Below are positions 5,375 to 10,922 of a DNA stretch of 12,327 nt, piece after piece. A program made the translations under genes and the position numbers. The DNA lies in contig DATDJZ010000031.1 of the NCBI GenBank assembly GCA_036520315.1, positions 1-12,327 on the forward strand. Reading direction: 5' to 3'. This DNA comes from DASUPK01 sp036520315 (lineage in GTDB: Bacteria > Actinomycetota > Thermoleophilia > Solirubrobacterales > 70-9). How positions within the stretch are numbered: position 1 is the stretch's first letter; each line of letters starts with the position of its first letter. Below the pieces are notes generated by a model. That model ran no database searches, was not told where the DNA came from, and worked only from the letters and a program-made list of their open reading frames with translations.

Positions 5375-6817
5375 ATGCGTCAGCTGACCAGCCTCGACGC
5401 GCAGTTCCTGGCGCTGGAGAGCTCGAATCAGACCGGCCACGTCGCCGGCCTCACCATCCTCGACCCCTCGACCACGCCCAGCGGGGACCTCACCTTCAAG
5501 GACATCTGCGCGCTGATGGAGGAGCGGCTGCCGCTGCTGCCGCCGTTGCGCTGGCGCCTGGTCGAGGTTCCCTTCGGTCTCGACTATCCATATTGGCTGG
5601 ACGATCCCGACTTCGACCTCGACTTCCACGTCCGCGAGCTGGCCCTGCCGCCCGGCGCCGAGAGGGAGAAGCTTGCCGAGCAGGTTGCGCGAATCGTCTC
5701 CAGGCCCCTCGATCGATCCCGGCCTCTCTGGGAGATCTATCTGATCCACGGCCTCGAGGACGGGCACAAGGCGCTGCTCACCAAGATCCATCACTCCGTG
5801 ATCGACGGGCTCTCGGGCGCGGAGATCATGGGTGTGCTCTTCGACCTCGCGCCCGAGGGACGCGAGCTGCCCGAGCCGCAGGTGAACGGGGCGGACCGCA
5901 AGCCGAGCGAACTGGAGATGCTCACCCGCGGGCTGATGGGCCTGCCGCGGTATCCGCTGCGGGTGCTGCGCTCGCTGCCCAGGGCGCTGCCGAACCTCGA
6001 CGAATCACCGGTCTTCGCGGGGATCCCCGGCACTGGGTTGGTCGCCAAGCTCACCGACCGCCTCACCCGGCCGCTCTCGAACCGGGAGACCGGGGTGCTC
6101 GCCCACACCAGCTACCGAGCCCCGAAGACCTGCTTCAACGGGCGGATCTCGCCGCATCGCCGTTTCGCATTCGGCCAGCTGGAGCTGGACGAGGTCAAGG
6201 AGGTGAAGAACAAGCACCGCTGCACCGTCAACGATGTGGTGGTCTCGACCTGCGCGGGGGCGGTCCGCAGCTGGCTGCTCGAGCACGACGAGCTGCCCCC
6301 GGACCCCTTGGTGGTGCAGGTCCCGGTCTCGGTTCGCACCGACGAGGAGATGGGTACCTACGGCAACCGGATCATGCTGATGAGCGCGCCGCTGTTCACC
6401 AATGAGCCCGATGCCGTGCGCCGCCTGAAGAAGACCCACGACGCGCTCGCCGCGATGAAGGAGCACCATCGCGCGCTGCCGGCGGAGCTGCTCCAGGACA
6501 CCAATCACTTCATCCCGCCGGCCGTCTTCGCCAGAGCCGCCCGGGCGACCTTCGCGATCTCGACCACGGCCGGCCGGCCGACCTGGAACCTGGTCGTCTC
6601 GAACGTTCCCGGCCCGCAGCTTCCGCTCTACTGCGCAGGTGCCCGGCTGGTCGCGACCTTTCCGGTCTCGGTGATCACCGACGGCATGGGGCTCAACATG
6701 ACCGTGATGAGCTATTGCGGGAAGATGGACTTCGGGATCGTCGCCGACCGGGATCAGATGCCCGACCTCTGGTCGATGCTCGACCGCCTGCGCGATTCCC
6801 TCGAGGAGCTCAAGTAG
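5375..6817 (+). CDS. wax ester synthase / acyl-CoA:diacylglycerol acyltransferase (WS/DGAT, 480 aa)
   Basis: The enzyme joins an acyl-CoA to a fatty alcohol or diacylglycerol, making storage wax ester or triacylglycerol at the membrane surface. The N-terminus (MRQLTSLDAQFLALES) is typical of the family. PLDRSRPLWE (111-120) precedes the catalytic HHSVIDG (139-145), a full HHxxxDG motif with H140 as general base and D144. The C-terminal domain keeps the SNVPGP element (N410) and ends with the conserved GLNMTVMSY region and FGIVADRDQMPD. The length is normal and no key residue is missing. It precedes a thioesterase-like gene by 58 bp on the same strand, supporting a lipid-storage role. Actinobacteria often carry many paralogues, so which lipid it makes is open. 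Confidence 0.93.
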   Translation: MRQLTSLDAQFLALESSNQTGHVAGLTILDPSTTPSGDLTFKDICALMEERLPLLPPLRWRLVEVPFGLDYPYWLDDPDFDLDFHVRELALPPGAEREKLAEQVARIVSRPLDRSRPLWEIYLIHGLEDGHKALLTKIHHSVIDGLSGAEIMGVLFDLAPEGRELPEPQVNGADRKPSELEMLTRGLMGLPRYPLRVLRSLPRALPNLDESPVFAGIPGTGLVAKLTDRLTRPLSNRETGVLAHTSYRAPKTCFNGRISPHRRFAFGQLELDEVKEVKNKHRCTVNDVVVSTCAGAVRSWLLEHDELPPDPLVVQVPVSVRTDEEMGTYGNRIMLMSAPLFTNEPDAVRRLKKTHDALAAMKEHHRALPAELLQDTNHFIPPAVFARAARATFAISTTAGRPTWNLVVSNVPGPQLPLYCAGARLVATFPVSVITDGMGLNMTVMSYCGKMDFGIVADRDQMPDLWSMLDRLRDSLEELK

Positions 6818-6826
6818 ATGCGAGGG

Positions 6827-6852
6827 TGCGCCGCAGGCGAAGCCGAGGCGCA
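6827..6852 (+). other. hairpin in the WS/DGAT-thioesterase gap
   Basis: TGCGCC (6827-6832) pairs with GGCGCA (6847-6852), and the interior adds GGC-GAA-GCC with a small unpaired internal loop. GGCGAAGCCG is repeated at 6864-6873, 28 bp downstream and 3 bp before the proposed TTG start. The structure could attenuate or stabilise the mRNA between the two genes. It lacks a T-tract, so full termination is unlikely. Confidence 0.35.
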
Positions 6853-6875
6853 ACCCGTTTAGTGGCGAAGCCGCA

Positions 6876-7577
6876 TTGATCGAGCTCGTCGAGTCCCAAG
6901 GAGGGAGGGTCTTCGAGCAGCCGATGAGGCCCGGGATCGCCGATGCCGACGGCGGCGGCCGCTGTCGCCTCGACGCCATGGCCCGCTGGCTTCAGGACGT
7001 TGCGTACCTGGACCTGGTCGACGCGGGCTTCGAGGGGCGGGGCGCCTGGATCGTGCGGCGCACCCGGATCCAGGTGGAGGCCTTCCCGCGCTTCGGCGAG
7101 CAGCTGGAGCTCCGCACCTTCTGCAGCGGCATCGCTCGTTTCTCTGCAGAGCGCCGGACCTCGATTCGGGGCGAGCGCGCCGACGTGGAGACAGTGGCGC
7201 GCTGGGTCTGCCTCGACCCGGAGCGGGGCCGGCCGATGCGTTTCCCGCCCGACTTCATCTCGACCTACGAAGAGAGTGCCGGCGGGCGCGACGCCAACGT
7301 GCGTCGCCGCCATCCCGATCCGCCCGGCGGGGCCAAGCGCTCGACCTGGTTCTTTCGAGCCTCGGAGATGGACCCCGCCGGCCACATCAACAACTCGCAC
7401 TACTGGGCGCCGCTCGAGGAGGAGCTCGCCGAGGGCCCTGAGCCCGAGCGGATCGACGCCGAGATCGAGTTCCGTGACCCGGCGGTGCCGGGGGAGGTCG
7501 CCGTTCTCCGCGAGGGGTCCTCGATGTGGGTCGCGGGCACCGAGGGCACGGTGCACGCGTCGATCGTTCGGGCCTGA
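6876..7577 (+). CDS. acyl-ACP-thioesterase-like double-hotdog protein (233 aa)
   Basis: The sequence follows the plant/bacterial FatA/FatB layout. The first hotdog has CRLDAMARWLQDVAY (30-44) and IVRRTRIQVEAFPRFGEQLE (59-78), with the typical strand RTFCSG. The second begins near STWFFRASEMDPAGHINN. That last segment matches the catalytic DxNxHVNN motif with D166, H170 and N172-N173 in place, but A168 replaces the usual Asn. E181-E183 could provide the acidic partner. The likely reaction is hydrolysis of acyl-ACP or acyl-CoA to free fatty acid. TTG 6876 is the only in-frame start that keeps the first strand; ATG 6924 would delete it. No ribosome site precedes TTG, so translation may be coupled to the WS/DGAT mRNA. 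The stop lies 4 bp before repeat A. Confidence 0.72.
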   Translation: MIELVESQGGRVFEQPMRPGIADADGGGRCRLDAMARWLQDVAYLDLVDAGFEGRGAWIVRRTRIQVEAFPRFGEQLELRTFCSGIARFSAERRTSIRGERADVETVARWVCLDPERGRPMRFPPDFISTYEESAGGRDANVRRRHPDPPGGAKRSTWFFRASEMDPAGHINNSHYWAPLEEELAEGPEPERIDAEIEFRDPAVPGEVAVLREGSSMWVAGTEGTVHASIVRA

Positions 7578-7581
7578 GGCC

Positions 7582-7625
7582 GAACGTCCCGCGCTGCCCC
7601 CCATAGGGGCCATCCAGGGACGTTG
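7582..7625 (+). repeat. 44-nt palindromic repeat, copy A
   Basis: The outer arms are GAACGTCCC and GGGACGTTG, with a C-run at repeat positions 16-21 facing GGGG across ATA. Eight of the nine outer pairs form; the final G does not. It lies 4 bp after the thioesterase stop. With copy B, which is inverted, it forms a larger inverted repeat with a 17-nt loop. Confidence 0.8.
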
Positions 7626-7642
7626 GGCGGAAGTACTGGGCT

Positions 7643-7686
7643 GAACGTCCCTGGATGGCCGCTACAGGGGGTGCTCCGGGACGTTC
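7643..7686 (-). repeat. 44-nt palindromic repeat, copy B (inverted)
   Basis: The outer arms GAACGTCCC/GGGACGTTC pair perfectly over 9 bp. Its reverse complement aligns with copy A without gaps, with about nine mismatches in 44, and the GGCCATCCAGGGACGTT end is shared exactly. The minus-strand nuclease gene reads through it, and its stop TAG (7664-7662) lies inside, so the last eight residues (ANVPEHPL) come mostly from repeat sequence. Confidence 0.8.
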
Positions 7687-8552
7687 GCCGGTGGGGATAG
7701 GCGGAGCAGCCGTTCGGGTCGCTCGTACACATCATCCGAAGGGATCCTGTGGACCGTCCAGCCCGCCCTTTCCCAGGTGTCTTGCTTGCGCGCATCCTCG
7801 CCCGCGTCGAGGTGAAACGGCGCGCCGTCGATCTCGATGATGAGTTTCTTGGTCGGCCAACTCAAGTCCGCCTCTTCACCTGCGACGCGAGCGTTCAATC
7901 GAGGAAGTGGGCGGTTTGCACCTCGCAGAACCTCCAGCGCTCGGATTTCCGCCCCACTGCGAGCGCGTTCCAACGGCAATCCTGCGTAGCGAGCGACCGT
8001 CTCCGCAAGCCGGCGTGATCCCCGGCGCCCGCGGTACCTGCCGAGCCGATCGCCGATTGCACCGAGTGTCGTCAGCTCCAGCCGCACAGCCTCGCGCAGG
8101 GCTCGGGCAAGCGCTCCATCCCCGACCGCGCGGGCCAGGTCCAGCAACGTGCGCGGGACCGATGTAATCGGGATTCCCCGCCTCGTTGTCACGTCGCCGT
8201 CGAGGGTGGAGCTGCGAAAGGCAAGCAAGCCCCCATGGCGCCGGGGCCCACCACTCCCAGGACGTGTGACGCATTCGAAGCGCCGCGGAACCGACAGCAG
8301 TCCCCAGGCGGCTGCGGCGCTCATGTGGCTGAGGACGGTGCCCGGCGCCGTCAGGGTCGCGGCCATCCACCGACCCCAGTCGTCCTCCAGGACTGGGGCG
8401 ATAGCGAACACTCCCTGCTCAACTGCTACCAGGCGCCCCGTGACAACCCGGTGTGTGATGGCCTTGTCGCTCAGGCCGAGGTCGATCATCTGCCGGCGCG
8501 AAATGCGGTTGAACTGGCGCCCCGCCAGCTCGGCGATCTGAGCGTCCCACAT
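7662..8552 (-). CDS. AbiEi-like winged-helix / Vsr-DUF559-like nuclease fusion protein (296 aa)
   Basis: Two modules are visible. The N-terminal half resembles the AbiEi-type antitoxin winged helix. RISRRQMIDLGLSDKAITHR (16-35) is a helix-turn-helix, followed by GRLVAVEQGVFAIA (39-52), LSHMSAAAAWGLL (74-86) and RRGIPITSVPRTLLDLA (124-140). The C-terminal part resembles the DUF559/Vsr-like PD-(D/E)xK nuclease fold: SGAEIRALE (199-207, E202), EADLSW with D229, IIEIDG with E240 and D242, H247, then GWTVHRIPSDDV (264-275). All expected acidic residues are present, so DNA cleavage or binding is plausible but unproven. Such genes are common in actinobacteria with no known partner. No AbiEii toxin gene is adjacent. 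Start ATG 8552 and stop both lie in palindromes C and B. GAGGGGGGC directly before ATG may serve as ribosome site. Confidence 0.82.
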   Translation of the reverse strand: MWDAQIAELAGRQFNRISRRQMIDLGLSDKAITHRVVTGRLVAVEQGVFAIAPVLEDDWGRWMAATLTAPGTVLSHMSAAAAWGLLSVPRRFECVTRPGSGGPRRHGGLLAFRSSTLDGDVTTRRGIPITSVPRTLLDLARAVGDGALARALREAVRLELTTLGAIGDRLGRYRGRRGSRRLAETVARYAGLPLERARSGAEIRALEVLRGANRPLPRLNARVAGEEADLSWPTKKLIIEIDGAPFHLDAGEDARKQDTWERAGWTVHRIPSDDVYERPERLLRLSPPANVPEHPL

Positions 8553-8583
8553 GCCCCCCTCGAGCGGACAGCGGGGGACGTTC
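8540..8583 (+). repeat. 44-nt palindromic repeat, copy C
   Basis: The outer arms are GAGCGTCCC and GGGACGTTC, pairing over 9 positions with one G.T wobble. Copy C holds the nuclease start codon (ATG 8552-8550) and the GAGGGG-type ribosome site immediately upstream of it. The mRNA start region would therefore sit in the palindrome loop side. It is in the same orientation as D, 18 nt away. Confidence 0.8.
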
Positions 8584-8601
8584 GCCCCCCGGGAACGGTA
8601 C

Positions 8602-8645
8602 GAGCGTCCCGCATGTCCCCCTTGGGGGGTTACTCGGGGACGTTC
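8602..8645 (+). repeat. 44-nt palindromic repeat, copy D
   Basis: The arms are identical to copy C (GAGCGTCCC / GGGACGTTC), again with the single G.T position, and CCCCC starts at repeat position 16 as in the other copies. Inside, CCCCCTTGGGGGG adds a strong inner stem. It ends 6 bp before the hydrolase stop. On the minus strand it contains a second ATG in the same context as the nuclease start, but out of frame with it. Confidence 0.8.
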
Positions 8646-8651
8646 GAGGTC

Positions 8652-9554
8652 TCAGACCGCGGCTCGGGCCCGGACGCCGTCCGCCGCGCGGGCGTGTTCC
8701 GAGATCGCGTCGAGCAGCCGCGGCCACGCTCCCCGGGGCAGGTCGTGGCCCATGCCCTCGATCATCATCAGCCGCGCGCCCGGGATCGCCCTCGCCGTCG
8801 CGCGTCCACCCGAGGGGCGGATCATCTTGTCGACGCTGCCGTGAATCACCAGCGTCGGAGCCGTGATCCCGCGCAGCTTCTCGGTCCGATCCCCGGAGCC
8901 GACGATGGCGCCAAGCTGGCGACCGCCGGCGCTGACGTCGAAGCCACGGTCGTAGCTGATCGCAGCGCGTTCCCGGATGTATTGCTCGTCGCGATCGAAG
9001 CCGGTTGACCCGACCAGGCCGAAGACCTCCGCGGATCGCTCGATGTAGCTCTCCCGGTCACGCGGCGGAGGCCGGAGCAGGTAGCGGTAGACCGAGAGCG
9101 TGGGCTGACCGTGCCGGCGGCTGCCGGTGGTGGACATGATCGAGGTCAGCGAGCGGACCGCCTCGGGATGCTCGGCGGCGAGCGTCTGGCCGATCATGCC
9201 GCCCATGGAGGCGCCGACTACGTGGGCGGGCACCAGGTCGAGCTCCCGCAGCAACCCGACGGAGTCCTCGGCCATGTCGGAGAGCGTGTACTGCTCCGCC
9301 GGAAGCCGTCGGGTGAGCATCTGCTTGAGGCTGGGCGGGCGGAAGTCGGAGTGAGTGGAGCGGCCGATGTCGCGGTTGTCGAACCGGACGACGTAAAAGC
9401 CCCGCTCGGCGAGCTGCTCGCAGAAGTCCTCGTGCCAGGCGATCATCTGCGTGGCCAGGCCCATGATCAGCAGGATGGGCGGGTCGTCGGGATCGCCGAA
9501 GGTCTCGTAACAGAGGCTCACGCCCCGCCCGACATCGCAGAACTCCTCGGCCAT
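8652..9554 (-). CDS. alpha/beta hydrolase, RdmC/methylesterase-like (300 aa)
   Basis: This is a cytoplasmic serine hydrolase with the complete triad layout. GASMGG (114-119) is the nucleophile elbow with S116, D242 follows in HGSVDKM, and H270 in GMGHDLP. The N-terminal half (FGDPDDPPILLIMGLATQMI, then RFDNRDIGRST at 57-67) resembles the aclacinomycin-methylesterase (RdmC) branch of the fold, which hydrolyses esters; the real substrate is unknown. The length is normal. The start ATG 9554 has no ribosome site, but TACGAT lies 6 nt upstream, so the message is probably leaderless. The gene is divergent from the NlpC/P60 gene and runs toward the palindrome cassette. The Ala/Arg-rich tail (RAADGVRARAAV) is not part of the fold. 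Confidence 0.88.
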   Translation of the reverse strand: MAEEFCDVGRGVSLCYETFGDPDDPPILLIMGLATQMIAWHEDFCEQLAERGFYVVRFDNRDIGRSTHSDFRPPSLKQMLTRRLPAEQYTLSDMAEDSVGLLRELDLVPAHVVGASMGGMIGQTLAAEHPEAVRSLTSIMSTTGSRRHGQPTLSVYRYLLRPPPRDRESYIERSAEVFGLVGSTGFDRDEQYIRERAAISYDRGFDVSAGGRQLGAIVGSGDRTEKLRGITAPTLVIHGSVDKMIRPSGGRATARAIPGARLMMIEGMGHDLPRGAWPRLLDAISEHARAADGVRARAAV

Positions 9555-9560
9555 CGACCG

Positions 9561-9566
9561 ATCGTA
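9561..9566 (-). promoter_or_regulatory. -10 box of a leaderless hydrolase transcript
   Basis: On the minus strand TACGAT is followed by 6 nt and then ATG 9554, so transcription should begin at or next to the start codon. The expected -35 zone falls on the palindrome 9586-9600 rather than on a consensus hexamer, suggesting regulator-dependent use. Confidence 0.5.
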
Positions 9567-9585
9567 CTCAGCGGGTCGTGCCGCC

Positions 9586-9600
9586 GCCTAGGAACTAGGC
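9586..9600. promoter_or_regulatory. 15-bp perfect palindrome in a divergent promoter region
   Basis: GCCTAGGAACTAGGC has two perfect 6-bp arms around GAA. It lies 20-34 bp upstream of the hydrolase -10 box and 33 bp upstream of the NlpC/P60 -35 box, so one protein dimer could act on both genes. ACTTTT follows on the + strand, which looks terminator-like, but no + strand gene ends upstream. Confidence 0.45.
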
Positions 9601-9632
9601 ACTTTTCGGGACTCCTGCAGGCGCAACGGATC

Positions 9633-9661
9633 TTGCAGTCGTGTTAACGACCGCTTACATT
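9633..9661 (+). promoter_or_regulatory. NlpC/P60 gene promoter
   Basis: TTGCAG (9633-9638) and TACATT (9656-9661) are separated by exactly 17 nt, a good sigma70-type pair. Transcription would start near 9668, giving a leader of about 50 nt to ATG 9720. TTGCAG is identical to the -35 hexamer of the zinc-ribbon gene promoter. Confidence 0.55.
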
Positions 9662-9719
9662 CCGGCGGCGACTGGATAGTCTCGCCAGCTGCCTCGTGCG
9701 GCACGCCGCACGCCTGCCG

Positions 9720-10913
9720 ATGCCTAAATCTCAACCCAACAGAGGTCGATCCACTCCACGCGGGCGTGCCGCCGTGCTCGCGCTCACGGTGCTCGCCACG
9801 CTCGTGATCGGCTTGCTGATCGGCCAGAGCGCGCTCGGCGATCCGGCCTCGAAGATCGCCCAGAAGCAGTCGGAGCTCGACCGGATCCAGTCGGCCGAGG
9901 GTCCGTTGCGCTCGCAGATCGACCAGATGAACGCCGAGGTCGATCGGCTGATCGGGGAGGAATCGCGGCTTCGCCAGGAGCAGGCTTCTGCCCAGCACGA
10001 GCTCGACCAGAAGCAGGCGGAGCTCGACAAGGCGACCGCCCAACTGAACGCCGAGAAGGCGGAGCTGGCACGGGTGCGGGCGAAGCTGCAGCAGGCCGTC
10101 GCGGCGCTCGAGCAGCTGCTCGTCGACATCTACAAGTCGAACGAGCCGGACCTGACGTCGGTCGTCATGCACTCGGCGAGCTGGTCCGACCTGCTGACCA
10201 GGACCGAGTACATCGACCATATCCACGACTACGACGACGAGGTCGTCACACGGGTCCGGGGCCTCCGCGACCAGATCACCGCCCTGGTCAACCAGCTGCA
10301 GGCGACGCATGACCGCATCAAGGCCGCCCGCGACGAGGTCGCCGCGAAGGAGCGGCAGATCGCCGCGCAGCACGCGCAGATCGCGGAGCAGCAGTCTCAA
10401 CTTGCGTCTGCCCGCAACGCGCGGCAGGGCGTCCTCAACGCGCTGCTTCGCAAGGAGCGCCAGATCCAGACGGATCTCTCGGAGATCCCCGCCCCCGCGG
10501 GCCACGCCACGATCGATTCGAACGGCGACGCGATCCCGCCCTCGAACGCGCCGCTCGCCGTGCGCGGCGCGATCGAGGCGGCGAACCAGATCGACGACCT
10601 CCCCTACATCTGGGGCGGGGGCCATGGCTCGTTCACGTCCAGCGGCTACGACTGCTCCGGCGCCGTCAGCTACATGCTTCATGGCGGCGGCTTCCTCTCC
10701 AGCCCGCTCGACTCGACCGGCCTCGAGGTCTGGGGCGAGTCGGGTGGCGGCAACTGGATCACAGTGTTCGCCAACAGCGGCCATGCCTGGGCCTACGTCG
10801 CCGGGTTGCGCTGGGACACCGGCGGACCGGGCGGCGGCAACGGGCCGCGGTGGTCGACGGTGATGAGGGACGACGCGTCGAGCTTCGTCGCGCGGCATCC
10901 CGCCGGGTACTAG
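9720..10913 (+). CDS. secreted coiled-coil NlpC/P60-type peptidoglycan hydrolase (397 aa)
   Basis: The protein is likely exported and cuts peptide bonds in peptidoglycan during wall remodelling or cell separation. A basic N-terminus and hydrophobic segment (about 17-38) form a signal peptide or anchor. Residues about 43-255 are heptad-rich coiled coil, interrupted by a PcsB/EnvC-like hinge (VDIYKSNEPDLTSVVMHSAS with SDLLTRTEYID). The C-terminal domain has YIWGGGHG, then GYDCSG with catalytic C312, and NSGHAWAYVAG with H355, the expected Cys/His pair. The gene architecture matches RipA- and PcsB-like hydrolases, whose coiled coils hold them inactive until an FtsEX-type partner acts; that partner is not here. 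ATG 9720 is preferred over in-frame GTG 9696 because it places the signal peptide normally; neither has a strong ribosome site. Confidence 0.88.
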   Translation: MPKSQPNRGRSTPRGRAAVLALTVLATLVIGLLIGQSALGDPASKIAQKQSELDRIQSAEGPLRSQIDQMNAEVDRLIGEESRLRQEQASAQHELDQKQAELDKATAQLNAEKAELARVRAKLQQAVAALEQLLVDIYKSNEPDLTSVVMHSASWSDLLTRTEYIDHIHDYDDEVVTRVRGLRDQITALVNQLQATHDRIKAARDEVAAKERQIAAQHAQIAEQQSQLASARNARQGVLNALLRKERQIQTDLSEIPAPAGHATIDSNGDAIPPSNAPLAVRGAIEAANQIDDLPYIWGGGHGSFTSSGYDCSGAVSYMLHGGGFLSSPLDSTGLEVWGESGGGNWITVFANSGHAWAYVAGLRWDTGGPGGGNGPRWSTVMRDDASSFVARHPAGY

Positions 10914-10922
10914 CGCGAGCTC

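Larger units (their letters stand above)
7582..8645. mobile_element. candidate palindrome-bounded cassette carrying a nuclease-like gene
   Basis: Four related 44-nt palindromes (7582-7625, 7643-7686, 8540-8583, 8602-8645) bracket one ORF, two at each end. The flanking genes, thioesterase on + and hydrolase on minus, stop 4 bp and 6 bp outside the outer repeats. The ORF occupies the whole interior and uses repeat sequence for its first and last codons. Base composition of the gene is a little lower in GC than its neighbours (hand count about 62% for 7861-7980 against 70% for 5881-5940). No convincing target duplication is seen: the edges share only a loose GAGGcC/GAGGtC. No transposase is encoded. 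Alternatives are REP-type repeats scattered by an enzyme elsewhere, or duplicated terminators. Confidence 0.45.

Noticed and set aside
4861..6405. Long + strand ORF (514 codons) across the phosphatase and WS/DGAT genes
   Set aside because: It runs antisense to one recognised gene and out of frame in another. The translation is Arg/Ala/Gly-rich with no domain.
7582..8645. The four palindromes as ordinary intrinsic terminators
   Set aside because: None has a T-tract, and all four share sequence, length (44 nt) and the C-run position, which independent terminators would not. A terminating effect of A/B remains possible.
7582..8645. CRISPR array made of the repeated units
   Set aside because: There are only two copies at each end, with mixed orientation and 850 bp of coding DNA between them; no cas gene is present.
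7578..8651. Target-site duplication at the cassette edges
   Set aside because: Only a loose GAGGcC/GAGGtC similarity is present, at unequal distances from the repeats, which is expected by chance in GC-rich DNA.
9588..10898. Long minus-strand ORF (436 codons) opposite the NlpC/P60 gene
   Set aside because: It is an antisense shadow of a gene with catalytic motifs. Its translation is Arg/Leu/Asp-rich low-complexity sequence without motifs, and the promoter and signal peptide support the + strand.
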